Shown here: positions 13,140 to 25,951 of the stretch, piece after piece | Layout: every line of letters starts with the position of its first letter | How positions within the stretch are numbered: position 1 is the first letter of the stretch | DNA from: Lethocerus indicus | Taxonomy: Eukaryota; Arthropoda; Insecta; Hemiptera; Belostomatidae | Direction of reading: 5' to 3' | Length of the DNA: 64,000 nt | Assembly (NCBI GenBank): GCA_019843655.1 | Contig: JACDQD010000002.1 | Location: forward strand, 9,847,393 to 9,911,392 | The notes under the pieces: generated by a model | The model's input: the letters and a program-made list of their open reading frames with translations, nothing else | Told to the model about the DNA's origin: nothing | Databases searched by the model: none | Made by a program: the position numbers and the translations under genes

Positions 13140-13610
13140 GCGTCCCGTTGAGGGTTCAATGGGGGCGGGGGAGGTGCTTCAATTTTTAAATCTGCAATTA
13201 CTCCCGCCGTTGGTTCCTACAAAGAGTGCCAGGGTTTGGTGTTTGCATAGCGGAACGGTAATCGTGTGTACGGAGGAGGGAGGCCGAGGTCCGTTCGGAT
13301 TGAGGAGACGGGTTAAGGGGGGGCCGGTCGGTTTCGAGTGGCCTACATGATTTACACCGCATCGGGACGAACGCGCGGGATCCACCGCCCAGCCGGTTAC
13401 ATAATTCATTGTCGACCCGGTCAACAACGCGATGAAAACCTCCCGCGTTGGTCTCGATTACCCTCGCACATTTATAAATACTAATGGAATAATCGGCCGA
13501 CCGTGAAATAGCCTCGGTCCCGACGACCATTGTTCCCGCCCCACGTCCACATCCCCACACGTTTCCACTCACAGCGCTCGCTCACGGCTCACGGCTACCG
13601 GAGTAAAGCC
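13140..13610. other. GC- and CpG-rich patch inside the first long intron
   Basis: This patch of about 470 bases has a GC and CpG density well above the surrounding intron, by eye. It includes G-runs near 13160 and 13317 and many CG dinucleotides between 13330 and 13560. Both strands carry overlapping open frames (longest about 124 codons, minus strand), as expected of a GC-rich stretch poor in stop codons; neither frame looks like a known protein. It could be an alternative promoter or a regulatory element, or simply a compositional island. Confidence 0.35.
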
Positions 13611-16600
13611 AGTTAAAGTATTTACTTTTTTTTAACCTCGGCAGAAATATAATTCCTGTAATTCCGCAATTGAGTTCTAATAACGCGATAAGCTTTAATA
13701 ACCAAAATGGGCATATTCGCGATTGAATTAATGCGAATTAATTTATGCGCACCAATTCAGGATATGCCGTTTTATAACATACGCGGGGTTCTGATTTTCC
13801 AATAATCCGTCATTATGAATAAAATTATTCAAATTCCACTCATTAATCAGCGCTTAAGGCCGCGCGAAGCGTAGCAACATCATTTGTCATCAAGTACGCG
13901 ATGTATGTTATTAAGAATTTTACCAAACTATTTTTCTGATCCAAGTAGCAAAGGGTAGGACGTCAAATACGTCTGTACTCCATTTATTTTAATTATATAT
14001 ACAAGTTCAGTTAACCTTTGTGCAGTCACGCCAGTTGTTGCAATGTAACTAATTTAGAGGATCTTAGATAAAAATAAATGTGTAGATAATTACGCGTCGG
14101 TGGTTATGTTGAATGAGTGGACTCGCCGAAATATAAATGTTGAAATGGAGACTGTTAAAAGAGATTCGGTGTTTGGGGATGGTGGGGCGTGGCTAGGCGG
14201 TGGAGTTGAGGGGTACCCATCCCAAAGGACCGGGAGTTTCCTTATTGCTTTCGGAACAGTTTAATCTTGTGTGATCTCGAGCACTCGGACTGGAAGGAGT
14301 CGACTGCCTATAGTACTCGAGGAACCTGTAATATGTGCCCTCCACGGATTCGCCCGCCCCTTTCTAAACCTCTTTCGGTTGGTCACCGCCCACCTTCGGA
14401 CCTAACCAAGCCTACTGTAATATTGCATGTGAAATTCTCCGGATGGGAGTTTCTTTTCAACCGGAAAAAACTCTTATCATGGGTCCATCACTTCAGTATC
14501 GTATCTCGTCTGGAAATTTCCGCAAGAATAAGAATTCATTTTACGACGAATGTTAAACCTATTTGTTATTTCATTAATCTCTTGTTCTATTATTTAACCA
14601 AGTTATTTTGTTAATACAATATACCTATTGCGCTTACTAATATTAAATGAATTTAGATAATTATAATTTTCTACTATATACAAATAATTATATGCGTATT
14701 GTCATTTAATAATAAAGTACACTGGTTGGCAAAATTCTGAAGTTACGTAACGGATGCTTATGTTCTTAGTTTACAGTTGGTATTTATCTTCAATGATTCT
14801 CTATTTTAGTGGGCTCTCGAGTAGAGAGTAGGTGGGATAAACCTATTGAGGACGAGTCCTTTCTTGGGAAAAGGGCGAGACGCATCGTGTTATCTGAGCC
14901 GCCCGCCCGATAAAGCGGCCAGTCGCGCCCCCTTTTTGAAACCTAATCCATCCCCCGCACTTCCTCGATCTGATCCTGCCTTTCCAGCCCTCTCCATCTC
15001 GAAATCTGCTGAAATTCTACAATTCGAATAATGTTTGTATGGGTGTGCACGTTTTGCTCTCAAGTAGGGACTCAGGTTTCAAGCGCTTCCCCATCGAATT
15101 AGAGAGATTCTGAAGTTTATATACTCGTCTAGAAAAAAATTAAGAGAACAGATAATATCATAGAAGTGTTACCAATATTTAATTAATTGAATTTATACAT
15201 CAAATGCATGCCACACTTCTAGTGGATGATCACGCATTCATGAATAATATATTTTAGCATTTAATAAAATATCTGGAGGTAAAATTTAATATACCCCTTA
15301 ATTCGATCTTATTTTTATATATTTACGTCATACGTTTATCAGATTTGAGTAATGATGATTACCTAATAGCTGAAAGTGCTTAGTTCGCAAAATAACGTTC
15401 CTCTCGCAACTCTACGAACGTACAGCGTTGGGTACGGAAATTACAGCCAGGGGTACACTTTAAAGTAAACTTATTTCCGAGTTCAAAGGCTTCAACTATG
15501 GAACGGCGAGCGATTGCAACTATTCGGCTACCCATTCCGTTTGGCTGTCAAGCACGTTTAACCTAATGAACGTATGCTAGTTGCCTTTCGTTGCTAGTTT
15601 AAACAAGTTTTGAAAGGCGACGTATATGACCGATGAAAATTAACTATATTTTCTCGCAGGCTCATTTTGCTGATGTAAAATGTGGTATAGAAATTAGAAA
15701 TAAAAGTCAAATAACTGTTTCTGGTGTTTGTGTAAGTAAGTTATAAGCTCGTAGTATATAAAAATATAGAAAAAATGTATTTCTACTGAAAATGATTGTT
15801 CTATATTGATTGAATTAACACTTACCTTGTATAATTTATTTAACATATATCGAATACATCTTCTTAAACATGCACGCTTAGTATTGCGTCGTTTTACTTG
15901 TTCACTCTATAATTCTGGCTTTAAACCCAGGTATATTTGTACAATTAATTGTTTATATATAACAGGTGATTTTTTCGAGAATGAGTTAAAAAATTTCATT
16001 TTCAGGCTTAAAATAATACGATTACTTAGGGTTGAATACACAATATAGAAACTATGTTGTACCATCAAACTTCGAATGTTGTCGTTCGTCTATTTGATGT
16101 CTAAGAATATCAGTGTTTACCGAGGTGAGGGGGTGTTTGTTTGGATGAGGTTGGCGGTCCATAGAGATGAGGAAGGAGATTAGACCGAGCCCCAGACCCG
16201 GTTCCATTATTCTAGCCCACTACGTCCTCCCTCACAGAACCCATCTTCAGCCATCACATTTACTTTCTGCTAGCCTCCTCTCCTCTCCCGTATCTTCTGA
16301 TTATCCCGCTCTATAATAATCCCGTCTATAATAAGAATTGATAAATAAGTTTTGTTTTTGGTAGCATTTGGTGTTTCGCGTAGCCCCTTTTCAATTAGCG
16401 GGTTTAAAATAAGCAACATTTTAGGAATGCCGATAACTCAGAAATTTATCTTCAACATGGATTCATAGCAACATCACTCGTGCGCTGTTAGAAGTCCAGA
16501 CATGATGCTACATCTTGTATGTACCAAGGTGTGATAGAATACTACAGCATAAGATGAGAAACTGGACTCCAAATAGAATTCAAAATAGTGTGAGAGTATA

Positions 16601-18665
16601 AATTACTGTTTGGCAGTCGAAAACTACGGTGTGTGCACCCAGATGCTGGTGAGCATGATCAGCAACTCAAAAAATGAATTAGAGACCCATCCTGATTTAT
16701 ACTCAGGGAGCTACGTCGATTGAAGCCCAGACCTCAGTTAAATGCTCTGTTGTGAATTATTGCCCTCAAGGTTCTTATGACTAAGAACTTCGACTATCCA
16801 ATGATTTACTTAGGGTGTTATTTAGCGTCTCTGTTTCGGGAGCGAAGCCGGTTTCGTACCTGTTACGAATGTGCTTTATATGACCTCTCCGTAACGCTGG
16901 CATATTTGGCTATATTAATGTTCTTATCCATACCATTTTGTTAGGATTTTTATAGAAAAGAAGTAAGTTCAATTTTCAAAATTTCGTTTGCAAGAATAGT
17001 TACTCGTTATTCATGATGTCCGTATATTATGTAATCTACGAAATAAAATTATGTACATACATTTATGCACGCGATGCATATAATACACTAAATATAAATC
17101 AACCAACCAAATGTGGCAGATTCGACAAATTAATACAAATTCAATCTGTTGTTTCTCTATTGCAGATAACTCAATTTATAAAATAAAGGCGGGTTTGGAT
17201 ACCTGCAGTTGAATTCTGTTCAACGATGAAATTGAAGTATTTTAGGATTATAATTTAATAAGCAGGTTGTAAATGCTTTGTATATATATGTTTATAAATT
17301 TGGTCCAAAGTGCATATTAAATTAAATGGTGTTATGGAATCATTGAATTAATGAATCGGCGCTTAATGTGTATATTGATTTTCCATCTGTGTCGTTTTAC
17401 GAAATTCAACTATGTAGTTGAGGATTGTTGAAATTGGCTGGGGAGATCTGGCTCGTGAAACCGGGACCAGTTATCGATCCTTAACCGAACTCACCGTGAC
17501 AAATTAGTCCGGCTTCGTAAACACAATTTTGGTCGTGCCTTTTCCCTCACTCTCCAATCCAAACCTCCCCTCCACACAACATAGCTCCATGCCGCTCCAA
17601 AGCTGTTTGGCGAATTTGAATTGGTTTTTGTTTTTTATTCAGCCCTTAAAATTCGGATTGTTTTTAGGTTTTCGGTCGTTTCGAATTGTAGGGACGGTGA
17701 CACACGATCGGTTACATTTGGTGAAAACAAATACAACAACAGTGTCAACGATACTTGACACATCGATAGCTTGATACAACGAGCTTGAAACTGATTGAGC
17801 CTGTATTATTTTGGGCAAATTGATATTTAGTTGCTCAATATCTTCAAAGGTTATACATAACATATAAAGAAGGTCCGTTTATATTGACATTCTTCGTTGT
17901 TTTCATAGTTTCTACATACAAGCTTCAGATCTGGTTTCCGACGAAGTTAAATAATTAAGCTTTGAAACTGTATTAGAAATGAAATACATAGGAGGTTCGT
18001 CCTATAGTGGCCTAGATTCAGTTAAACTATCGGCAATATTGTTGCCGGGGGACCACTTTGACGCTTTTGGATCCAAAGGACAACTTAAAGGTAATCAGGT
18101 ACTTTGGGCCCATAGGAAGAGACTTCGACCTGAACTGAACTGAATTGGATTAATTCAAGTCTTATAAACCTAACAACAAATAAGTGAATTATAGTGCATT
18201 AACCTGGGGACTCATTGGCTTTGAGAACTGATCCCAGCATTTTCAGTGATATAGCAGGTTTAATACTATTATTAGTAACCCTAGTAAGCAGAGGGTAAAC
18301 ATATTCGTTCTTTCTATAGATACAATATAGAATATAGATCTATATCGAACCTCCTATATTGACCGATATTTAAAAGTTGGTAAAAGCATTGGAAAGGGTC
18401 AGAAATATGTAAATATAACTTTCACTTGAGTTAATTACGTTGAATGTTTTAGTGAATTTAAATAGCTTAATTGTGCCCCCCTACTCCAGAAATCCGACGA
18501 AACTCATTCAGAGCGAATAAAAGTTTGTAATCACATTTGTTCTGGTTATCAATTTTGGTAGTCAAAAAGTTACAAATCGTCTTTGCGGACTGGTACACAG
18601 AAATTGTGGAGCGGGCTAGTGATCGCAGGGCAAGAAATATTGTAGAAAATATTCCCCGCGAACAA

Positions 18666-18670
<5 letters not shown>

Positions 18671-18744
<74 letters not shown>
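18671..18744. repeat. Compound microsatellite (TA)n(TG)n
   Basis: About 19 TA units (18671-18708) run directly into about 18 TG units (18709-18744) with no interruption. The TG part can adopt Z-DNA and the TA part can extrude a cruciform. It lies in the 35.6 kb intron. The tract is perfect, which suggests it is young and likely length-polymorphic. Confidence 0.97.
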
Positions 18745-18749
<5 letters not shown>

Positions 18750-20154
18750 GGTCGAACGGAAGAAAGAATGCTTGTAGTTGGTGAAAAAGTAATGTCCAGT
18801 GGGCGAGGGCAAAGTAACTGAGAATTAGATCGGCCGGAGGTTATCTCTGGCCCGGCTTTATTTTATGGATATTCCAAACGGCCGTCTTGGGGATAACCTG
18901 TTCAACCCTTAAGCTGTCGTTTAATATTTTATCGGTATGATTCATAACAGAAGTTCCTCTAAATAATAGTCGGTTTACAAATAAAAAATTCTTTCTTTTA
19001 TCTGCTTTAATCCGTTATATTTATTTGGGAATGTGGTGCTTACTTTTTAAACACGCTTCATGAATGTCTAAAATTATGTAACAGGTTTTCATTTGTTAAA
19101 TAACTTAAAAAAATCATCCCAACGCATTTCAATTATCGGACGTTGCAGTAAAGAAAATACTCTGCTCTTAATATCGCTACCGAAATAATTGTCGAGAAAG
19201 GAAGTTGGGTAACGTAATCCCCGATCCTGGAATACAGACTTATCTGTATCGTCGCATATAGGCCATTCGATGAGGGCGTATCGTAGTAACGTTAATTTGT
19301 ACTTGTCAGGCAAGTTGTAAATTCCTGGGGTATTACCCGAGGGTGGGCCGACCTCGCCGATTGCGGCAGGTAGCTAGATAGGGCCGGGGGCCGATGATTT
19401 ACTATAATCGCGCCTGGCTCTGTATGTGAGGTAGCGGGGGGTGGCGGCGGTGCCGATGTGGGGGAACATGTGCCTGTGATTCTGGATTTCTTTGCTCCCG
19501 CCGTCCCCCCCCCGTTCACCACCCACGCCATCCTCCACGGCTCCTTCGCCGCCCGCCATTTGTCATGCGGCATCGTTACCAGCCCCTACCCGAGCCCCAT
19601 GTTTTACCTTTTTTCGCCAGTGAAAATTCCTCCGCCCCGACCCCTCACGTCACGGGCCGCCTGACGCCCCTTGACAACCGCCGCTGTATTTCCCCGCTCT
19701 CTACAATACACTCGATATCCCACGTCATCCCCAATTCCCGGCATCTTTCGGTAATATTCCTTCTTCCGTTGACTCGCTCAGTCGTACGTGACAATTTACT
19801 ACGTCATTTTTATTCCCGAATTTATATTATTAAATAATACCGCATTTTGTGCTCGTTAAATGCATTTCCTTGATATCAAAATAAATTGCCCGCTTTAGAG
19901 CGATGACCGGAAATAAATAAGAGTTCAGTTTCTCAGTAATATTTCTTTATTAATGCAGTATGATGAAGCCTCCAGAATGAGCTATCTCAAAGTCTATATG
20001 TTCTCGTAACTATCTCTATGTTGCTCATTTTGTCATAATTCAGAGTGGGTATTACGGTGATACTAATAAGTCCCATACGAGGTTGAGCAATGTACGGAGA
20101 TAAATCGTAGGAAAGTTCGAATATAATTAAATACGAGTCGGCAGAAAGTTAGTC

Positions 20155-20240
20155 ACGTGGTGGCCGAGTTTAAACGGTCTCGGATTTAGTTTTGGCCAGC
20201 GGCTAACTTGCCCTATGCCGGTTTGAACACCGATGCGAGC
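20155..20240 (+). repeat. tRNA-like segment, possible SINE head
   Basis: A class II-type A-box, TGGCCGAGTTTAAACGG, starts at 20161. A B-box-like CCGGTTTGAACACCG follows at 20218-20232, about 58 bases later. The second motif can form a four-pair T-arm-like stem. A full cloverleaf with matched acceptor arms is not visible, so this is not a working tRNA gene. A GC-richer body runs from here to about 20540 and ends in an A-rich stretch and a long TA tract, the usual layout of a tRNA-derived SINE. No second copy was found in this window. Confidence 0.4.
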
Positions 20241-20564
20241 GCAATTGTCCCAGTCGTTATTCTCCGGTAGCAGCACCTCCAATGCCCGCCGAGAAGTTGG
20301 CCGTCCGAAACCGCCCCACTCTGCTGAACAAACTGTTAGCCGACGACGTTTAATTGGTGTCGGATCCATACCAAAGCCCCAACCAGCCCTGCGGTTCACG
20401 ACTGTTGTGCGGTTCTATCAGGTGGCACAGATCGTCGGTGCCAGTATCCAGATAGCGCAGTATGCGGATAGAGAACTCGAACAACGTTCCACAAATTTAT
20501 CAAGGGGACAGTGGTCCCGAAGTGAGAGATTTGCCCTATGAACCAAACTTGAAAAAGTTAAAAT

Positions 20565-20573
20565 TATATATAC

Positions 20574-20634
<61 letters not shown>
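20565..20634. repeat. TA microsatellite
   Basis: This is a nearly pure TA tract of about 70 bases with two C interruptions near its start (TACATATACATA). The last 50 or so bases are perfect TA. It directly follows the tRNA-like segment and its body and may be that element's tail. Confidence 0.95.
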
Positions 20635-20637
<3 letters not shown>

Positions 20638-21110
20638 TAGAAGGAGTCCATTATGATTCACTCCTACTGGAGTCACTACTGTCTTATCACCAGATATCGT
20701 TTAGTTACAGTTGTAATATATCCCACCGTTTACTTAAATCAATATTCGTTCTTTCTATACAAACCATTAACGCTCTTAATTATTGGTAACGCCATAATTT
20801 CCTTTAGTCCAATTTTTACTCACCCGTAAATATAGACCATTAATCGTACATCGGATTAACATCGGTGATGGTGTTATCGATGCCATTAAGAGGTATTAAT
20901 TTTGCCGGGGATAGTGTTGGGAGGAGAGGTTATATCCCAGGATTAACCGGGCGTTAAATCTCTCTTTGTTCTCCGCCGGAGTTATCCCATTCAATTTACA
21001 CCCCAAATTTTTTCACTTCTTAAAAGGGAACAAAAATTGCGCGAAACACCCCGACCGTTTGATCCGGCAAAAATTCTCAAAGTCCAATACTTCGAAACAA
21101 TTTTTTCAAT

Positions 21111-21211
21111 TTGTAATACCTGTTTTGTGGTCTGCAAGGGGTTGGAATACCGTAGATTTCGTGTTCTTCTGTCACCTCTTCCTGCTTCGGTCATTTGCTA
21201 GACCGGTCAAG
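21111..21211 (-). repeat. Degenerate interspersed repeat, copy 2
   Basis: This segment matches copy 1 on the same strand through ATACCTGTTTTGTG, GGGGTTGGAATACC and TTTCGTGTTCTTCTG. It matches copy 3 on the opposite strand through GTAGATTTCGTGT and TTGCTAGACCGGT. It links the two halves of the family, which shows that the three copies derive from one element. No coding frame is preserved. Confidence 0.7.
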
Positions 21212-22050
21212 CAAACGGACTTATGTAGTCCAAGTACACATTAGAGATTTAGTGTCTAAAGTATCCCAGCATAAGCGAATTCCTCCTGTGAATTTAGGAA
21301 GCATACGAATTATAAAAGAAGTTTATCTTCTCATATTACATCATAATTGTTAATAACTAAAACGGAATTGTCAATAGTATTTTTGTTTGAGGGGTATGCT
21401 TTTAAATTCAGTAGCAGCGTTCATTTCTATATTTTTCAATTCAACAATCTATTATTGTATGTGTAATGTAATCAACTTTTTATTAGAACAATAGAAATTT
21501 TTAATACACAAAAATCTGCATGATATTTTCTGTGTCATGTAGCACTGGAAGATAAAGCTTATGAATAATTTTCTCTTTTTGTGATGACATTCAATTGTTT
21601 TCTTTAGTTAACTGATAATAAAATGGGTTTAGCGGCACCTCCAGTTGATGAAGAGTATTTTACCAGTTAAATACCGGCCCGGATGTTTACGAAGAGCCCC
21701 TATAATGATGGGTGTCGTTGTTAAGGCGTAAAAGAATTATTGATAGGGGGTTCCTTTGTGTGCTGCGAAGTCTTAGCAAGGCCGCTAAGCGGTCTGTTAA
21801 CGTGAAACCCCTGCCGCAACCCCTAAATGAAAATTTCACAATGGGTTTTCCCATGGCGCCATTTCCACTGACTGGTTAAAACTTCCAATTCTGAAACCGG
21901 ACATAAGCCTATCATTAAAACCGGTAATACCTTGATTCCTAGTCCCTCTTTATTGTTATTTTTAATTGAATAAAATGGTAATGAAGGTATCACGAACAAT
22001 AGATGTAACGTTTCGCATTAATAACAACATTCATAAACAACATTTCTTAC

Positions 22051-22089
22051 TGTAGTTTTCACACAGTAGTTTTCAGTGAAAACTGCAGT
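22051..22089. repeat. Short direct and inverted repeat cluster around GTTTTCA
   Basis: Two TAGTTTTCA units (from about 22053 and 22068) are followed by the reverse-complement TGAAAACT. The second unit and the complement form a tight hairpin with a loop of a few bases. The structure is small and of unknown role. Confidence 0.4.
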
Positions 22090-24088
22090 ATTCCAAATCC
22101 TTGAAGACCACACAGCAGATAATACATAACTTCCTTATTAAAAATCGAAGAATCTAATTGATAATACCTGTACTGGAAGTACCTCACTGAGTGAATGGGG
22201 AAAGCTGCGCAAGAGAAGCCAAGGACTCAAAACGTCCGTACATTAAGTTGAAATATATTTGCTCTTAGGCTTTGCTTTGTTTCTCCTTCAAACGAATCTC
22301 AATTTGTCCCAATTTATAATTTATAGATATTTCTTCACAGTTTATTCAAAGGCCGCAGCCGTTCGCCGGATTATAAAAAGGCCTGCAGCGTAATCTGTTA
22401 ATGAATGTTTATAATTTTGGTTATTGCTACCGTAACTCTCTTGTGGCCATGTGAGGGGTAATGTGTTGACAAGTGTCTTAAGTATAATATAACTGTATAA
22501 CTAGTAAATATTCGCGTTATAGGTTACTATAATTATTAAATCTAAATGCTAACATCCGGACATGGATAAGACCGAGGTAGCAGAAATACCAGGGACAGTT
22601 AAAATTTAAAAATTAAAAAAGAAAAAACGAGTTAAAATATGCGAAGTGGGTAATGTTTTCCAGCTCCGCCGGAGCGTTCGGCCACATATCCCTGGGAGGG
22701 GGATCGTGAAAATTTAAGTTTAATTTTTTTTTGAGCCCGTCGAGTAGCCGTTACTTATTCAGGGTTTTCAACCCCACTGTGAGGAGAAACCGCCGGCGGA
22801 AGCGCGTGCAGAGAGCAGGAAGTCACGTCCAACTCGTTTCCCAGCGTAATCCCCACTGGACGACCCTGGCCCAAACAAGCAACGTTTCCGGTCCCCGGTC
22901 TACCTCCCGGCCAGGTGAAAATAATTAAGTTTTTCGAAAGACCCGAATGAAATCGATTCCCTTTATATCAATTCGATTCGTCTGAGGTGGGATAGGAGTT
23001 AGTACGCCTCTCGAGTACAACTTTCTGGGTACTTTTTGATATCAGTCCAAAAGGAATTCATAATATTTCATCCGATGATAAAAGGAACGTTGCCCATTTT
23101 ATTTCATTCTAGATCCGTATTTAGCTATTTTTCTGGGTTAGGCTCCATATAAGCGAAACTCGATTAGGTGAAACACCCCTCTTCTTGATCAACTTCCCCT
23201 CTGTGGTGTGTAACTCTCTAAAACTAGTTCTACGTTTTAAAAAAAATCAGAAACGAATTTACGATAAAATGCGTATACAGTAGACTGGAAGTTTCGCTCC
23301 CATTTGGTTTAATCAGCTGAAATGTTCAACTATGGAAAATTCCGTGATGTCGGTTCCGTAACAACCGCCGCTCTCGTGTACGAAGTTGCGAGTACAATAA
23401 CAGTAGATTCCAGGAAATGAATAATAGAAGACGAATTTCGAAGTTACCAGCGATTTGAGTATGCTGAAAATATGATACCTCGAGCGATTTTCTTTAGACG
23501 ATTACTAACGATATTATTAGAGATAGATATAATTTAATTTACAACTATCAAATGAACATTTATATTACACCAATTTGAAAATATGAGCTAAATCTTCCCC
23601 ACAGGGTGAAATTTTGTTTAAAACAATACAATCTAATAAAACAAGAAGGAATATAATATAAAAAGAATCGTAAACGCAAATGGAAATATAATGAACAATA
23701 ACGCAAGTTATAAAAGCGATACTCACAATAACAGAGCCGGGGTCGGAACAGGGTTTCTCGGCCCTTGAAAAAACCTTCCGGCAACAAAGGCAAGACAAAG
23801 TCTATGGGGAGGAACATAAACAGTCTAATCCTCTGTGTGGCTTTCGCGGCCACATATCAGTTATACTCCTCTGCAATAATATTCTTATGCAAACAAAGTA
23901 ATTCAGAAAAAAGGTTTAAAAAGTAATCAGTTTAAAAAGTAAAAGGAATTTAAATTACGAACGTGGTTTTGCCAACTGTTAACACAATCAGGTTAGTACG
24001 CAGAATGAGCAACAAAAAGCAATGTAAACAGAAGTTTAACATTTTTTGTTAATCTTGACATAAATATAAAACTGTATGTAACCGAATT

Positions 24089-24119
24089 GTTTCAATTTAA
24101 TTTCATATTAAATTGAAAC
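24089..24119. repeat. Perfect 13-base inverted repeat with 5-base loop
   Basis: GTTTCAATTTAAT (24089-24101) is followed by TTCAT and the exact reverse complement ATTAAATTGAAAC (24107-24119). It sits in an AT-rich stretch (about 24000-24360) that also has loosely repeated phrases such as AAACTGTATGTAA and AAATTGTATGTAC, so the region may be a decayed non-autonomous element. A role as an RNA hairpin is possible but unsupported. Confidence 0.65.
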
Positions 24120-25852
24120 GTCAACACAAATTGTATGATTGTGTTAGACTTTCGTCACTTCAGTGTAATACTTCACAGTGAAAGAACACGCATATTACTT
24201 TTATAAGAGTTAAGTTAATAATAAATGAAATTGAGCAAATTTATTACATTTATATTTAAAACATAAAATTGTATGTACATTAGCACATAATAATACAGGC
24301 AATATAAACAGGGAAAAAGGCATTGTTTAACATTCCGTAAATTCACTAGAATTGATAAGGTTTAGGATAAATTGTGGATACATGATAAAATCGTGTAAAA
24401 AACAACGTTTATCTTGAACAACGGGTATAGCTTGAATTTTTAATTCTGGTTTTGGCAGATGATATCTTTATTTCATTTGCAAAAGAATCGCCGAATATCA
24501 GAGTTCAGTTCCAGTTTCGTGTGGACGACTCGCCTTATCGCCGGCCAATTGTTTCGTGCAGCCACTTCCCCTTCATCCTCCGACGGCAAACACAATCATA
24601 TTTGTGTTTTGTACCGCTTTCTGCACAAAAGGTATCGAAGTAACAGGAACCAACGCCTCCCCCACGACCACAAAACGCTATCGTTGTGGAACGAACACCG
24701 CGCCCAGTAAGATAAAGTTGAATGGGGTACTGGCTGGGGGTGGTGGTGGGGATGAAGGGAAACTTGATATTTGTTGAAAGGCCGTTTCGGGCGGAGATAG
24801 AATTGTGAAGTATTACAATGGGGAGAAATGAATGAAATGACAGACAAACAAATAACGTGGAGGGAATAGGAAGGCAGAGAAATATGAACTAGCGGCCCGA
24901 GTCTTTTCTCCTTTGGATGTTGGGAGGGCGGGAGAGAGATTTGATTGTTGCGACGGTAGTATATTATTCGGTTCCAGTAAGGGAGGGACCCCCCTCCGCA
25001 CCTTGTTTAACCCCGGCCCAAATCCATTACTACAGTGTGTGAAGGCAAATGAATTTCGTGCATATGTTTCATCTATCATATAATCACAGTATTATTTATT
25101 AGACGTAATCTAATGTTTTATTTTGATCCCAACTGTAAAAGGAACTGTAATTTGATCCGTAGGGAAAAGGAGATACTGACTGACGAGAATCATAAAATAA
25201 ATACTGAATACCTCGAGAACTCCTAGGAATAAGAATTTATATTTATTACAGAAAAATATGTGTTAGTAACAAACACCTAGGGGAAAATAAATTCTCCCTT
25301 CAATGAAGATGACTGTTTACGAATAGTGTTCAAAATCTGTAATGTATTCTTTTGATTAAGACAATAACCACAATAATAAAAATATAAGTATCAATAATAA
25401 CTTTTATATAATTATATGTTGTTTTCTATTCAAGAGAAGAGAAATTGGTACTGATTTATCAATAAGTAAATCGGCTCTTGAGCAGAGGGGAAGTCAAGCA
25501 GGGTCGCTAACTTATGCCGTTAGGTGTGCTGTAAAAACACGTAGGGCCTTATTATCAATTATCGGTACAGGACATTTGTCAGACGCCGGTACAAAAAAAA
25601 TGCCCTTTCAATAATGTTTTGTAGCCCAACATCTGTCCCGGTCTCCTTTCTTCAGTTGGGTACGTTAGTTTCTGCCTCTGATACATGTTTTCCTTAAGTT
25701 ATTGCCTGGCTTGTTCAACACAAGTGCTCTGCCCCACATATGCTCGACTGAAACACTAGATATTTCATACTTGCTTATCTCTTTTAAATTAATTCGTGAT
25801 TTCAACGCTTATTTTATTTTTATTTTAAACCAGGAAAAAATAAATGAAATTG

Positions 25853-25860
<8 letters not shown>

Positions 25861-25948
<88 letters not shown>
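25861..25948. repeat. Compound microsatellite (AT)n(GT)n
   Basis: About 23 AT units (25861-25906) pass directly into about 21 GT units (25907-25948). This is the same composition and orientation as the tract at 18671-18744. Sequences flanking the two tracts show no obvious homology, so the similarity may come from repeat slippage rather than duplication. Confidence 0.97.

Positions 25949-25951
<3 letters not shown>

Noticed and set aside
13198..13572. 124-codon minus-strand open frame
   Set aside because: GC-rich DNA has few stops, and an overlapping frame is open too; no domain is recognisable.
16491..16570. Inverted GAAGTCCAG/CTGGACTCC pair
   Set aside because: Only eight of nine bases pair, with a long unpaired interior; compatible with chance.
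21255..21275. Third occurrence of an ATCCCAGC phrase similar to the end of exon A
   Set aside because: The match is short and interrupted, with no extension on either side.
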